Positions 17,488-26,723 are shown, numbered from the stretch's first letter. The stretch is 44,319 nt of DNA from Dehalococcoidia bacterium (GCA_016930935.1 JAFGFT010000053.1:1-44319), one strand, 5' to 3'. Numbers and translations are program-made. The notes: generated by a model from the sequence alone, not told the origin.

Positions 17488-17916
17488 ATGGTACAGTGTT
17501 CATTGTCTCCCCGCACTCATGGTTACGCACGCTTCTTTCTCATTGCTGCGGGCGTCGCTGTTGCCGGACTGGTAAGCGCAGGGTTGCTCGTGCTTGCGGT
17601 GTCGCTGCTCATGCGCAACCCGTCGGACGGGTTTGGAGCGCTGGGTCTCGCCCTGGGTGGCGCCATGCTGGGCTATCCGCTGGGAGTGATGTCCGGTCTG
17701 TACCTGCTGAGACGGATCCTTAGACTGAAGGGTTCGCTGATACTCGGCATCATCGGGGCATTCGTTGGCGCAGCAGTTCCCATCGCAATCGCTGCCATCA
17801 CGAACGCCGCCCTTGAGCCGGACGTACTCATCATCGTTTATTTCTTGAGCGTGCCAGTGTTGTGCTCGCTTGGCTTTCTCGCGCGTGGCGATGCTGGTCT
17901 TTCGAGCCGCAAGTAG
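17488..17916 (+). CDS. Small integral membrane protein, unknown function
   Basis: A 142-residue protein with four predicted helices (residues about 15-38, 48-68, 82-105, 113-130) and a short basic tail. No domain is recognised. The reading frame extends back to 17227 through the previous gene, but ATG 17488 follows a promoter directly and gives a compact membrane protein, so it is chosen; translation would be leaderless. The 250 bases after it (17917-18166) show no gene. Confidence 0.6.
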   Translation: MVQCSLSPRTHGYARFFLIAAGVAVAGLVSAGLLVLAVSLLMRNPSDGFGALGLALGGAMLGYPLGVMSGLYLLRRILRLKGSLILGIIGAFVGAAVPIAIAAITNAALEPDVLIIVYFLSVPVLCSLGFLARGDAGLSSRK

Positions 17917-18166
17917 TAGCGCTGCTGGATTTCGACGCTGTTTTCTGAGGGACGTCCGGAGACTGGCGAGTCTTCTCTGTCCACCTCAGAACCTCATTTC
18001 AATCTGTGCTTCAAGGTCGTCTGGCGGCAATCGTTGCGTGATGTAGTGAGGAGATTTCGCGACCTGTGCCTCAGGTGTATGGGGGCTGTGGCAGCGGGGG
18101 CGGTTTGTCATCCGTTGCAGGAAGGACTCACCAACGAAGCTCTGTGGCAACAGGGCCGCTGTGGAT

Positions 18167-20815
18167 TCACTGATGCACGATGGGGAGGACAACGCGGGCG
18201 ATTGTTCCCTGGGGGGTGGCGCCGTGGTAGTGCAGTACCCCTCCATATAATCGTAGCCGCTCTCTCATCCCAACAATACCAAGTGATTGGGAGTTCTCAA
18301 GTAACTCCAGGTCGGCGCCAGAGCCGTCATCTGTCACGGTCAGGACACAGGCGTCTCCCACGTTTTCAAGAGATACATGTACCGAGCGCGCATGTGCGTG
18401 ACGAATGACGTTGGTGAGGAGTTCCTGAAAGACCCGGAAGAGAGCGGTTCGGGGCGCAACATCTATCCAGCATGGCATTTCTGGAAGACTCACGGTGAAT
18501 TCGATGTCGGACCGCTTTCGAATCTCATCTATCTGCCACTCTATGGCTCCTTCCAGACCGATGTCATCGAGCACTCCCGGCCGCAACTGCGATGAGATGC
18601 GGCGAACGTCGTCGGCCGTCCGGTCAAGAACGCTGTCGAGCGTGTCCAGTTCTTCTGACGAGGGAACTGTTCCCTGCGCGAGGCGTTTCTTTATCTGGCC
18701 GACGTCCAGTTTCAGCGCGGTAAGGGCCTGACCGGCTGTGTCGTGTAGTTCGCGTGCCAGGTTGGTGCGCTCCTCCTCTCTCACTTCCTCCAGTCGTTGT
18801 GCCAGGTGACTCATCTGCTCACTTGAGGTTCGCGTTGCGGCCAGCGCCCTTTCTGCGAGCAATCTCGCATCGAGGATAGGTGCGATTGTGGCAGCCATGG
18901 ATTCCATGAATTCCCTGTCGGCGTCGTTGTAGTCGGTTGCCTTGTTGCCTACCATGAGATTGCCAATCACTTCAGAACGGTGAATGAGGGGCACGTCGAG
19001 AACCCTGGTCAGAGGAATGTGTCCCGTGGGCATCTGCAGGCCCTCATTGGCACAGAGAGACCTGTGTTCCGTGAGTGCCCGTCCCCAGAGTCCCGCCCAA
19101 GTGTCCCGGGGGAACACAGGGGTCTTGTCCTGCATGCGGCATTCCTCCCCTTCGTCTCCGGCCATGGACGGGCAGACGAGAGCCCCATGCTCATCCACGT
19201 AGCAGAAGACGCCACAGCTGCTGTCCATGGCTTCCATGACGACGCGCAGCACCTTGCCGTACAGCGCATCGTCGGCGGACGTGAGGAAGATTCCTGAGAT
19301 GTGGTTTCTCACGGCAGTCTGCCACTGGGACCGATTGCGTTCCTCCTCGGCCTTCTTCCTCTGCGATATGTCGCGTGTGACGCCCTGGAGCGCAACGGGT
19401 GTGCCGTTGTCATCGGTGAGTACCTTGCCATGAATCTCGAATGGCAGGCTTGAGCCATCCTTGTGCAGTATTTCGGTCTCGAAGACCACACCGACGTGAC
19501 TCTCGAGGTGCTCAAGTTCGTGCTGGATGAGCACCATCATCTGTTGGGCATATTCGGGAGTGGCGTGGTCTGCAAGACTGCTTCCGACCCACTCTTCGGG
19601 TGTGAAACCCAGCATCGTTTCAATGGCAGGGTTTACGTAGGTGAACACTGTGTTGAGGTCCATCGTCCAGATGACATCGAGGGTGTTGTTTGCGAGCAGT
19701 CGGTAGCGCTCTTCGCTGTCTCTCAGGGATTGCTCAGCCCTCTTCTGCTCTGTTACGTCCCGGACTACTCCCTGGTAGCCAACCACTTTGCCGAGCTTGT
19801 TCTTGCGTGTCACAACGGTACGAACGCAGTCCAGTATGGTGCCGTCCTTCTTCTTGAATCGTAGTTCATCCGTCACCTGCCCGGTCTCAGCCATGGTCCG
19901 CAGAAACGCATTGCGCTCCTCAGGGTCGGCGTACATCTCAGTTGCGTGCAGGCGCATCATCTCGTCATGGGTATAGCCGAAGAGGTCCAACCATGCCGGA
20001 TTGGCGTCGATGTGGGAGCCGCCGGGTGCAACAATGAATATGGCGTCCATCGATTGCTCGAAGAGTGAGCGGAACTCCTCCTCGCTTGCGCGCAACGTGT
20101 CGACCATACGTTTCTCCCGTATGACCAGTCCCGCGTGGCTTGCCAGTGACTCGATAGTCTTGACGTGGAGAATCCTGGCATTGTCTCGGAGCATGAGGGT
20201 AATGCCACCGTACGGAACATCGTCTATGGCGAAACCGACGTGGTAGACGTCGGCAACGCCCAGGGCCGAAGCCGCAGCCGCACAGGCGTCTTGTGGGAGC
20301 TGCTCCGAGAAGAGCTCGTAGAGGCCGCCTTCCAGGTGTTCAAGGCGGCCGCTTATGGATTCTGCCCTGCGCCTCTCCTTGAGGTCTGCTGTGAAGCGCA
20401 TCTCATCGAGGTCCATTCCCATGGCCCGAAGTGTGGCGAGGGCGTCAGGTTCGATTCCAAAATGGTAGACTGCCCTGTAGTACTTCTCTGTCGGTTCATA
20501 CAGGTTTACCGCCACGTAGGCGTCTGGTTCAAGCGTGTGAACGGCTCTTCCAACCGCGCAACACAGGTCATCAATGGTGACTGCACGGGAGGTCTCCACC
20601 GTGATGTCGGCCAGCACACGGGCGCCCTCCATCTGGACAGCCATGTCGGCGGAGGCGGTGCTCAGCAGGGTGACCTGTTTCTCCAGAGCTGCCACGCGCC
20701 TGCGGCACAACTCCAGTTCAGAGGATTGGCCAGGTGCGCCATTCTCCGAGGTGCTCACAATTGTCCCTGCTCTCCCCGGACCCGGGTCCATTCCGGTCCC
20801 GCGTCCTCCATTCAT
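18167..20815 (-). CDS. Soluble GAF-PAS-PAS-GAF histidine kinase (HisKA_3), orphan
   Basis: An 882-residue cytoplasmic sensor with no membrane segment. Order: short coiled coil (35-60), GAF-like domain (about 65-240), PAS (245-370, ending VVGYQGVVRDVTEQKRAE), PAS (370-495, ending ALQGVTRDISQRKKAEE), a second GAF (505-660), a dimer helix with NLARELHDTAGQ and phospho-acceptor His691, and HATPase (FQELLTNVIRHAHARS, DDGSGADLE, LGIVGMRERL). No response regulator adjoins it, so its partner is elsewhere, perhaps a NarL-type protein. The promoter is well placed 24 bases upstream of the ATG. Confidence 0.93.
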   Translation of the reverse strand: MNGGRGTGMDPGPGRAGTIVSTSENGAPGQSSELELCRRRVAALEKQVTLLSTASADMAVQMEGARVLADITVETSRAVTIDDLCCAVGRAVHTLEPDAYVAVNLYEPTEKYYRAVYHFGIEPDALATLRAMGMDLDEMRFTADLKERRRAESISGRLEHLEGGLYELFSEQLPQDACAAAASALGVADVYHVGFAIDDVPYGGITLMLRDNARILHVKTIESLASHAGLVIREKRMVDTLRASEEEFRSLFEQSMDAIFIVAPGGSHIDANPAWLDLFGYTHDEMMRLHATEMYADPEERNAFLRTMAETGQVTDELRFKKKDGTILDCVRTVVTRKNKLGKVVGYQGVVRDVTEQKRAEQSLRDSEERYRLLANNTLDVIWTMDLNTVFTYVNPAIETMLGFTPEEWVGSSLADHATPEYAQQMMVLIQHELEHLESHVGVVFETEILHKDGSSLPFEIHGKVLTDDNGTPVALQGVTRDISQRKKAEEERNRSQWQTAVRNHISGIFLTSADDALYGKVLRVVMEAMDSSCGVFCYVDEHGALVCPSMAGDEGEECRMQDKTPVFPRDTWAGLWGRALTEHRSLCANEGLQMPTGHIPLTRVLDVPLIHRSEVIGNLMVGNKATDYNDADREFMESMAATIAPILDARLLAERALAATRTSSEQMSHLAQRLEEVREEERTNLARELHDTAGQALTALKLDVGQIKKRLAQGTVPSSEELDTLDSVLDRTADDVRRISSQLRPGVLDDIGLEGAIEWQIDEIRKRSDIEFTVSLPEMPCWIDVAPRTALFRVFQELLTNVIRHAHARSVHVSLENVGDACVLTVTDDGSGADLELLENSQSLGIVGMRERLRLYGGVLHYHGATPQGTIARVVLPIVHQ

Positions 20816-20838
20816 TCCGCCACGGACAATGTCTTTGC

Positions 20839-20867
20839 AGTCTACGCAGGGGGTGCTGTACTGTCAA
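20839..20867 (-). promoter_or_regulatory. Promoter of the orphan histidine kinase gene
   Basis: On the minus strand TTGACA (20867-20862) and TAGACT (20844-20839) are 17 bases apart. This is one of the best-matching promoters in the window. Confidence 0.72.
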
Positions 20868-21003
20868 TGAGTTTTGCCTGGCAGGCAGCATTTTGCGTGC
20901 AGGGGCGATGGCATGCCTCGCCAGCATTGATGGCGTGCGGGACAGGGCTGTGAAGGCAGACAGGATGGACTGCGTTGTGGCGCGGGCGATGGTGGATTCG
21001 GTT

Positions 21004-21126
21004 GTAGGGGCCGTTCGAGAACGGCCCGGATGGTGATGAGAGAGCGCGGTTGTGAAGACCGTGCGATGTTGTGGGCTTCTGCCGTATCCCACGTTGGCGA
21101 ACGGGCTCTTCGCGAAGAGCCCCTGC
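21004..21126. repeat. Class A paired REP-like unit, copy 2 (123 bp)
   Basis: GTAG plus GGGCCGTTC/GAACGGCCC on the left; GGGCTCTTC/GAAGAGCCC plus a TGC end on the right. The interior is 17 bases shorter than in the other three complete copies. A degenerate class B half (GGCGATGGCATGCCTCGCC) lies at about 20905-20923. The unit separates the kinase gene from the small membrane protein gene. Confidence 0.83.
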
Positions 21127-21155
21127 ATTGGGACAGGACACCAGGTTTGTGACTG

Positions 21156-21329
21156 CTAGTTATATCGGCTGTGTATGACTACCCTGACAGCGAGGATGAA
21201 GAACAATACAGACAGGCCCAGGAAGATGTAGTCCCACGGCGTGCCCAGCTTGAAGAACAACAGCAGGAAGAACCCCGCCGGCGGAAGCGTGAAGAACAGG
21301 TCGCGCGCAAGGAGTTTACCCGAATTCAT
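21156..21329 (-). CDS. Small two-helix membrane protein, paralogue of the 23920-24099 gene
   Basis: A 57-residue protein starting MNSGKLLARDLFF. ATG with GGAGAG 5 bases upstream. Two hydrophobic helices (residues 11-27 and 33-52) are joined by a KLGTPWDY turn. The core RDL-x4-PAG-x-FLLL, then PW-x-DY or PWDY, and LG-x6-I-AV is shared with the protein encoded at 23920-24099, so both are real paralogues. It is short enough to be missed by ordinary gene calling, and an overlapping plus-strand frame is only a shadow. Function unknown. Confidence 0.72.
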   Translation of the reverse strand: MNSGKLLARDLFFTLPPAGFFLLLFFKLGTPWDYIFLGLSVLFFILAVRVVIHSRYN

Positions 21330-21520
21330 CGTCAACTCTCCTCTGAAACTGCTTTCTCAATACATAACGATGACGGCCGGGTATTGGTGTAGTGCGCGGG
21401 CAAGAGAATACGGCCATTGGTCGGGACAGGAAAGGTGTGCCCGCATTCCCGTCTTCATGGGTGCACCGCGGAGGAGTTCACGGCGCACCGGAACCCCTCA
21501 GATGAGAGCGACGCGCGGGG

Positions 21521-21919
21521 TCATGCGAGTTTCTGACACACCTCGACGCGGACATCTCCCGGCAGTTTCAGGAAGCCACATCGCAAGGTTGGCGATGCGT
21601 TGCCAGCCGGTACTTCGACTGTTGCTCCCTTCTTGACGAACTCGGCCATGCATGCATCGACATCGTCCACCAGGTACCCGAAATGGTGATATCCCTCAGG
21701 CGGCAGGATCTCCTTGCCCGTCTGACTGCTGAGCAGCTTCTCGACACCGGTCATGTTGGAGATGCGGAATTTCGCTCCTCCGGCGTCAAGGTTCACCATC
21801 CTGGTTCCGAATGTCTCGACTGAACTGGTGATTGTGGCGCCGAACGCGTCGACATAGTAGTTCACCCAATCGTCCACGTTCTGAGTGGTGAGATGAATGT
21901 GGTCATGCTGGAACTTCAT
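21521..21919 (-). CDS. VOC-superfamily (glyoxalase-like) protein
   Basis: A 132-residue single-domain protein of the vicinal oxygen chelate fold. Potential metal ligands are in HIHLTTQNVDDW at the N-terminus, GYHHFGYLVDDVDA near residue 78, and RVEVCQK at the C-terminus. Such proteins include glyoxalases, methylmalonyl-CoA epimerases and dioxygenases; nothing here fixes the substrate. ATG with GAAGGAGG upstream, single gene. The 304 bases beyond it (21920-22223) contain only the leader regions of this gene and the next. Confidence 0.85.
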   Translation of the reverse strand: MKFQHDHIHLTTQNVDDWVNYYVDAFGATITSSVETFGTRMVNLDAGGAKFRISNMTGVEKLLSSQTGKEILPPEGYHHFGYLVDDVDACMAEFVKKGATVEVPAGNASPTLRCGFLKLPGDVRVEVCQKLA

Positions 21920-22223
21920 TGCAGCCTCCTTCTCCCTGGTAGCGCTTGGCCCGCGAAGTTGGTTCAGCCCGGTCGACCATACAGCCTCGTATGTCTTGGC
22001 TCGTTGGCCTGCATTTCCAAGGTATCACACCGGAAAGATGTGGTGAAGAAGGGAGACGGGGACAATCGGAGGGAAGTGGGCTCCGCTTGTCCGAAGCAGG
22101 TCATGTGGCGCTATGGCGAACAGGTATGGCGTCCCCACATTCGCGTTCGAGGGAAATTCACAATTGAGTAGTAAAATGGGACAAGTGATGCTGCGTCTGC
22201 AGCAGGATTGGGGGAGATAGGGA

Positions 22224-23012
22224 ATGAGGAAGAATGTCATAAGAATCATCCTGGATGCGGCGATGGCGGTGCTGCTCATCCTGATGTACAAGAAGACGGC
22301 TGTCAGCATGGAGTTCCATGAGATTGGCGGCCTGGTGGTAATTGGAATGTTCCTATTCCACAACCTGCTCAACCGGAAGTGGATAGTAGGCATCAGCAAG
22401 CGGTTGTTCGGAAGGAAACTGGCGACTAGATTTCGCGTGAGTTACGTAGTGGACGTCCTGTTGCTCATCTGCATGGTCTTCATTGCGATGAGTGGCATCA
22501 TGATCTCAAAGACCATTCTCCTCGGGATATCCGGCAACGTGGCGGTAGGGAGACTGGCGCACTACTTCTTCTCTGCGTTTGCTCTTGTGCTCGTGGGCGT
22601 GCACATTGGTCTGCACTGGTCGTTCATCAGGACCACGTTTGCAAAGATGCTCAGGCTCCCACGCGCTGTTGCCAGGCCACTGGGAATCGCGTTGCTTGCC
22701 CTGGTACTCATCTACGGAGGGGTCAGCATGGTGACGAGCAATTTCACCAACTGGCTGACAGACCCATTGACGGTTCTGGCCGCATCAGCCGATGGTCTGC
22801 TGGAGATAGAGGGCGAGCACGGAGGTGGACAGGGCAAGGGTGTGGGTGATGGTACCGGCAGCGGAAACGGCGCAGGTGAGACAAGTCCTGCACAGGTGCT
22901 GGGCGTGATTACCACCTACGGCTCTATCGCGGCAGTCTTTGCGGCACTGACGGTTCTGGTGGAAACAACACTGAAGAAGAAACGGCCGAGGCTGGTCGCA
23001 CAGCCTGCATAG
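22224..23012 (+). CDS. DUF4405-type cytochrome b-like membrane protein
   Basis: A 262-residue membrane protein with about five helices. The first four carry spaced histidines (FHEIGG near 31, LFHNLL near 47, LAHYFF near 113, GVHIGLHW near 129), the pattern of di-heme cytochrome b561-like and DUF4405 proteins that pass electrons across the membrane. A Gly-rich external loop (GGGQGKGVGDGTGSGNGAG) precedes the last helix. ATG with GGGGGAG upstream. No redox partner gene is adjacent. The family call rests on the His pattern and hydrophobic layout. Confidence 0.78.
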   Translation: MRKNVIRIILDAAMAVLLILMYKKTAVSMEFHEIGGLVVIGMFLFHNLLNRKWIVGISKRLFGRKLATRFRVSYVVDVLLLICMVFIAMSGIMISKTILLGISGNVAVGRLAHYFFSAFALVLVGVHIGLHWSFIRTTFAKMLRLPRAVARPLGIALLALVLIYGGVSMVTSNFTNWLTDPLTVLAASADGLLEIEGEHGGGQGKGVGDGTGSGNGAGETSPAQVLGVITTYGSIAAVFAALTVLVETTLKKKRPRLVAQPA

Positions 23013-23178
23013 ATTCGCAGGCGGGTCCAGAACGGGATGATATCGCGCAGGGCGGGAAGGCCGGGAGAGGCCCTCCTGCCCTGTCCGTTTTGGTTGGATG
23101 GTCGACTGTTGGGCAATTGGCGCGGAGGCAGGTCAATCGCGTATCGTGTGTCCCAAATCCACGGAAGGAGCGTCCGGC

Positions 23179-23865
23179 ATGTTTGAAGTCTCTGAGCGAT
23201 GGAAGAAGACCTACCCCGATGCGATGGTTGCCATGCTGGTAGTACGCAGCGTGGAGAACGTGAGAGAACATCCGGCTCTTGAGGAGCGCAAGAGGGCGTT
23301 GGAGGTGGAGTTGCGCTCCCGGTTCACGAATCCGGAAAACATCAAGTCGTCGGAGACAATCCAGGCGTACACGGCCTACTACAGGCGTTTCGAGAAGACC
23401 TACCATCTCGCGCTGCAGTTGAAGACGGCGGTTGTGAAGCAGAGACCTCTTCCGACAGTATCCGGGCTGGTGGACGTCATGTTCATGGCTGAGATGAAGA
23501 GTCTCCTGCTCACGGCGGGACATGACCTGGAAACGGTCGTTCCCCCTGTCAGACTCGATATTGGCACGGGTGCCGAGACGTATGTCAGGCTCAACCAGGA
23601 ACCTCACGCGTCGAGAGTGGGCGACATGATGGTGGTGGACAGGGAGGGCATCCTGTCTGCGGTCATCGATGGCCCGGACTACCGCAGCAGGATAACGCTT
23701 CAGACACGTGACGTTCTGTACGTGGTCTATGCCCCTGCGGGCATTTCGAAAGAGGCAGTCCTGGACCACGTGCGTGATATCGAGGAGGGCATCCTGCTCT
23801 TCTCTCCCTCCGCTGTCGTTGAGCCTGTCAGAATTCTGACTGGGCAGGGCGTCGAAGAGGTCTGA
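23179..23865 (+). CDS. Solo B3/4 domain protein (COG3382-like)
   Basis: A 228-residue soluble protein resembling the B3/4 domain of the phenylalanyl-tRNA synthetase beta subunit (MVVRSVEN-like start region, YTAYYRRFEKTYHLALQL, PTVSGLVDVMFMAEMKSLLLTAGHDLE). Stand-alone B3/4 proteins are thought to act in tRNA or amino acid editing, but this is uncertain. The frame runs from 23098; ATG 23179 has GGAAGGAG eight bases upstream and gives the family length, so it is chosen. It follows the DUF4405 gene by 166 bases, possibly as its own unit. Confidence 0.8.
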   Translation: MFEVSERWKKTYPDAMVAMLVVRSVENVREHPALEERKRALEVELRSRFTNPENIKSSETIQAYTAYYRRFEKTYHLALQLKTAVVKQRPLPTVSGLVDVMFMAEMKSLLLTAGHDLETVVPPVRLDIGTGAETYVRLNQEPHASRVGDMMVVDREGILSAVIDGPDYRSRITLQTRDVLYVVYAPAGISKEAVLDHVRDIEEGILLFSPSAVVEPVRILTGQGVEEV

Positions 23866-23919
23866 GTCAGAGTGCCCGGTCGGGTTCTCATTCCTGAAGG
23901 CACATGAGCTGGTGCCAAT

Positions 23920-24099
23920 TCAGCGTGTTGCAATGACGCCGACCGCCATTATGGCGAATGCGATTCCCAGGACCAGAGAATAGTCGTTCCACGGCGCGGG
24001 TATCACCAGGTAGAGCAGCAGGAAGATGCCGGCCGGCACCAGCGCCCAGCGGAGGTCCCGACGAGTGCGCTTATCTCTCTGTTCGTCTTCCTCAGTCAT
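23920..24099 (-). CDS. Small two-helix membrane protein, paralogue of the 21156-21329 gene
   Basis: A 59-residue protein with a charged N-terminus (MTEEDEQRDKRTRRDL) and two helices (about 17-33 and 40-57) joined by PAPWNDY. The match to the 57-residue paralogue covers the whole hydrophobic core. The open frame continues upstream to 24276 but the added part is low quality and runs into a 9-base-period repeat, so the start at 24099 is preferred. Function unknown. Confidence 0.7.
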   Translation of the reverse strand: MTEEDEQRDKRTRRDLRWALVPAGIFLLLYLVIPAPWNDYSLVLGIAFAIMAVGVIATR

Positions 24100-24175
24100 G
24101 AATTGAAGATACCATAACTGCGGATAACTGCAAGTCGCAGCAGCGTGTCGTTCCGACCTTGCGGGCATGAATCGT

Positions 24176-24208
24176 ATGGACGGCGTGAATTGGATGGACT
24201 GTGTCCCG
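24176..24208. repeat. Degenerate 9-base-period array (ATGGACNNN)
   Basis: ATGGAC at 24176 and 24194 with a decayed unit (GTGAAT) exactly between at 24185. The period and unit match the arrays at 27820 and 38573. The rest of 24100-24314 appears non-coding. Confidence 0.45.
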
Positions 24209-24314
24209 GGCTTCCCCTGCAATACATTCTTCCCGTGTCTCCATTTGTACCTTTTTGACCCGCTGCGCTGCGTCATTCATGCTGCCTCAGTCCACATTTC
24301 GCTCCGAAACGGGG

Positions 24315-24343
24315 TTCACATAACGTTGTAGTAGCGCTAGAAT
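24315..24343 (+). promoter_or_regulatory. Promoter of the NHL protein gene
   Basis: TTCACA at 24315-24320 and TAGAAT at 24338-24343, spacer 17; the leader to GTG 24395 is about 45 bases. Confidence 0.6.
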
Positions 24344-24394
24344 CTATAGGGGCACCTTGCTGTCAAAGTCCTGGTGGTGTGGAAGGAGGTGGAT

Positions 24395-25801
24395 GTGTTC
24401 CTGCTGCGGCACTCTTCTGTTTCTCTCATCCTGCTGTTCTCCTCACCGTTGCTGATAATCGGCTCTGCCGGGCCTGTGTTGGCCGATGAAGACCCTCCGG
24501 TGTTCGTTACCGCATGGGGCTACACAACCTGGTCCAGCGGACAATTCGATGGTCTTCCCGGTATCGCGGTAGATGATGATGGGAATGTGTATGTGGCCGA
24601 TGATCTCTATCACCGTATCGAAAAATTTGATAGGGACGGCACGTACCTGGACGACCTTGGTTCCTATGGCGAAAACAATGGGCAGTTCAAATATCCGGCC
24701 GGTGTTGCCGTTGATGCTGGTGGCTGTTTGTATGTGGCTGACAGTGGGAACGACCGCGTCCAGAAGTTCGACAGTGACGGTGTCTACCTGGCGCAATGGG
24801 GCGAAAATGGCACCGGTAACGGTGAGTTCCAGGCGCCTCTCGGCATAGACGTCGATGCTGACGGCAATGTCTATGTGGCTGACACGTACAACGACCGCAT
24901 ACAGAAATTCGACAGTGATGGTGTCTACCTGTCGCAATGGGGCGGCCCTGGTACCGGCGACGGCAAGTTCGACAATCCCTACAGTGTGGCTGTCGACAGT
25001 GAAGGTAACGTCTACGTGGTCGATTCAATGAATCACAGGGTCCAGAAGTTCGACAGCGATGGCAACTATCTGGATGAGTTTGGTGGACTGGGGCCAGGCA
25101 ATGGCGAGTTTGAGTTTCCCATGGATGTCGCTGTCGACGCGGATGGCAATGTGTACGTAACTGATGCGGGCCGCTGCCGCGTCCAGAAGTTCGGAAGACT
25201 CTGCAACTACCTGTCCCAGTGGGGTGGCTTTGGTGAGGAAGAAGGAGAGTTCAACTATCCCTACGGCGTTGCGGTTGACCGTGAGGGAAGCATCTTCATA
25301 TCCGAAACGCGGAACGCTCGCATTCAGAAGTTCGGCTATGTCGTGACTGTAGACCTCGTATTGAAGGCAGGCTGGAACATGGTTTCCGTGCCGGTCCAAC
25401 CTGAAGACAATGCCGTCGGTGAGGTATTTCCGGATATTGAAGCAATCTACACATGGGACCCCATGGACAAAGCGTATGAGGTGCCTGCAGTTGTGGAGCC
25501 GCGATGCGGCTACTGGGTCGCAGTTACCAGCGACCGGACCATTAGTGTGGAAGGACTGGCGGTCAATCGGTGGGCGTCCATCGTGCTGGCAGGATGGAAC
25601 ATGGTCGGGTCTGTCTGTGGCGGCACCTGTTCGGTCGGTGACGCATCTGAAGTCTCCGGTGAATACGTAGAGAACTTCGTCTACTGCTGGGACCCCGTGA
25701 GCAAATCCTACCAGTATGGCACGGACATCTGCCCATGCAAGGGGTACTGGGCTGCGGCCACGGATAGCTGCGTCCTCATGGTCGGGCCACCGGGGCCATA
25801 G
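24395..25801 (+). CDS. Secreted NHL-repeat beta-propeller protein
   Basis: A 468-residue exported protein. A signal peptide (residues 1-30, ending near VLADEDPP) precedes six NHL repeats of about 47 residues (residues about 40-320), each with the pattern G-I/V-AVD-x3-GN-VYVAD-x5-R-IQKFD-x-DG-x-YL. This forms one complete six-bladed propeller, usually for binding. The C-terminus holds two copies of a GWNMV...YxWDP...GYW domain, a repeat often found at the end of secreted proteins. GTG 24395 is chosen over the upstream GTG 24374 because AGGAGG lies five bases before it and inside the longer frame. Many acidic residues suggest calcium binding or an extracellular role. Ligand unknown. Confidence 0.88.
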   Translation: MFLLRHSSVSLILLFSSPLLIIGSAGPVLADEDPPVFVTAWGYTTWSSGQFDGLPGIAVDDDGNVYVADDLYHRIEKFDRDGTYLDDLGSYGENNGQFKYPAGVAVDAGGCLYVADSGNDRVQKFDSDGVYLAQWGENGTGNGEFQAPLGIDVDADGNVYVADTYNDRIQKFDSDGVYLSQWGGPGTGDGKFDNPYSVAVDSEGNVYVVDSMNHRVQKFDSDGNYLDEFGGLGPGNGEFEFPMDVAVDADGNVYVTDAGRCRVQKFGRLCNYLSQWGGFGEEEGEFNYPYGVAVDREGSIFISETRNARIQKFGYVVTVDLVLKAGWNMVSVPVQPEDNAVGEVFPDIEAIYTWDPMDKAYEVPAVVEPRCGYWVAVTSDRTISVEGLAVNRWASIVLAGWNMVGSVCGGTCSVGDASEVSGEYVENFVYCWDPVSKSYQYGTDICPCKGYWAAATDSCVLMVGPPGP

Positions 25802-25809
25802 ACTGTGTT

Positions 25810-25834
25810 GCGGGCAGGCGTGGGAGCCTGCCCC
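25810..25834. repeat. Class C REP-like palindrome, just after the NHL gene
   Basis: GCGGGCAGGC-GTGGGA-GCCTGCCCC, starting 8 bases after the NHL stop codon. The hairpin could also act to end or protect the transcript. Confidence 0.75.
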
Positions 25835-25859
25835 GTGCTCACAACGACATCTTGATGAT

Positions 25860-26294
25860 TCAGGAAGATGACTGGCCGGAGGTACGCGTTGGGTTCTTCC
25901 TCCGGCGTCGCACCTGGTAGACGACTTCCACGACGATGGCCGTGAGGGCGCTCGCAATCATGATGAACACGTTGTATACGCCCGGCTGCATGGTTGGTTC
26001 AAGGGGCTCCATAGCCATAATCATGACGCAGTTTGCTATCCATCCTGCCGAGGCACCCGCGATAAACACGAGTCCCAGGCGATACAGTCCAAGCACTACC
26101 GGGATGGTTCCCATCATGGCCACAGCACCAAGGTAGTATCTCAGGAGTTCGGCATCGACGTAGAAGTGCACGTGCGACGTAGCAGGAATCGACCACATGG
26201 TAACGTAGTAGCCCAGCACGAAGATGAACCCGAAGACGAAAGACGCCCCGACAGCAATCAGTATCGATTTTGTGTTGACGCTGACAATTCCCAC
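25860..26294 (-). CDS. Small integral membrane protein, unknown function
   Basis: A 144-residue protein with four predicted helices (about 10-32, 50-70, 73-92, 105-125) and a basic, Ser/Arg-rich C-terminal tail (RRRRKNPTRTSG). No family recognised. GTG start with GGGAG upstream. It converges with the NHL gene. Confidence 0.68.
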   Translation of the reverse strand: MGIVSVNTKSILIAVGASFVFGFIFVLGYYVTMWSIPATSHVHFYVDAELLRYYLGAVAMMGTIPVVLGLYRLGLVFIAGASAGWIANCVMIMAMEPLEPTMQPGVYNVFIMIASALTAIVVEVVYQVRRRRKNPTRTSGQSSS

Positions 26295-26487
26295 GCTTTG
26301 CTCCCGGCGTATTTCAAGGTGGACTCCCTGGAAAGGGTATGGCCGCGGTGGTGGTCCGCCATCATAGGGATTCCTGCAATGGTATCAGGCAGGGTGTCAA
26401 CCGGGCCAGACTGTGTGACTTCGGCGCCGGACCCGGGCAAGCCCTGCGCTATCCTGTTGCCAGCGCTGGGCGTGAAACAACCTTGTG

Positions 26488-26515
26488 GCGGGCAGGCGTG
26501 GGAGCCTGCCCCTGC
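26488..26515. repeat. Class C REP-like palindrome
   Basis: Near-identical to the copy at 44231; the stem GGGCAGGC/GCCTGCCC is perfect. First of four repeat blocks packed in the gene-free interval 26295-27084. Confidence 0.78.
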
Positions 26516-26589
26516 ACCAGAACGGAGGACATGCTTGCTGGATGGTGATAGAGACATGGTTGTGGTCAGTAGAGGTGTGTGGCAATGGC

Positions 26590-26618
26590 GTTACGGGAGA
26601 GGCATGCCTCTCCCCTAC
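26590..26618. repeat. Class B REP-like palindrome
   Basis: Core GGGAGAGGCATGCCTCTCCC, a compensated variant of the usual GGGCGAGG core: both arms changed together, keeping the stem perfect. This is direct evidence that the folded form matters. Confidence 0.8.
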
Positions 26619-26723
26619 AGATAGCAGAACCGATTCGGTGCAATAGACACAGACCGAGGGTGCGAATTGCACATGGATTTGAACGCAGGCGTGGTTTTTC
26701 AATCTCGCCCAGGAGTGGTGGGG

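Noticed and set aside
20440-20470. tRNA-like GGTTCGATTCC string
   Set aside because: It lies within the kinase coding sequence and no acceptor or anticodon stem can be built around it. No tRNA or rRNA was found elsewhere.
21171-21392. 73-codon plus-strand frame rich in Gln, Glu and Arg
   Set aside because: It is antisense to the small membrane protein at 21156-21329, which has a ribosome site and a paralogue.
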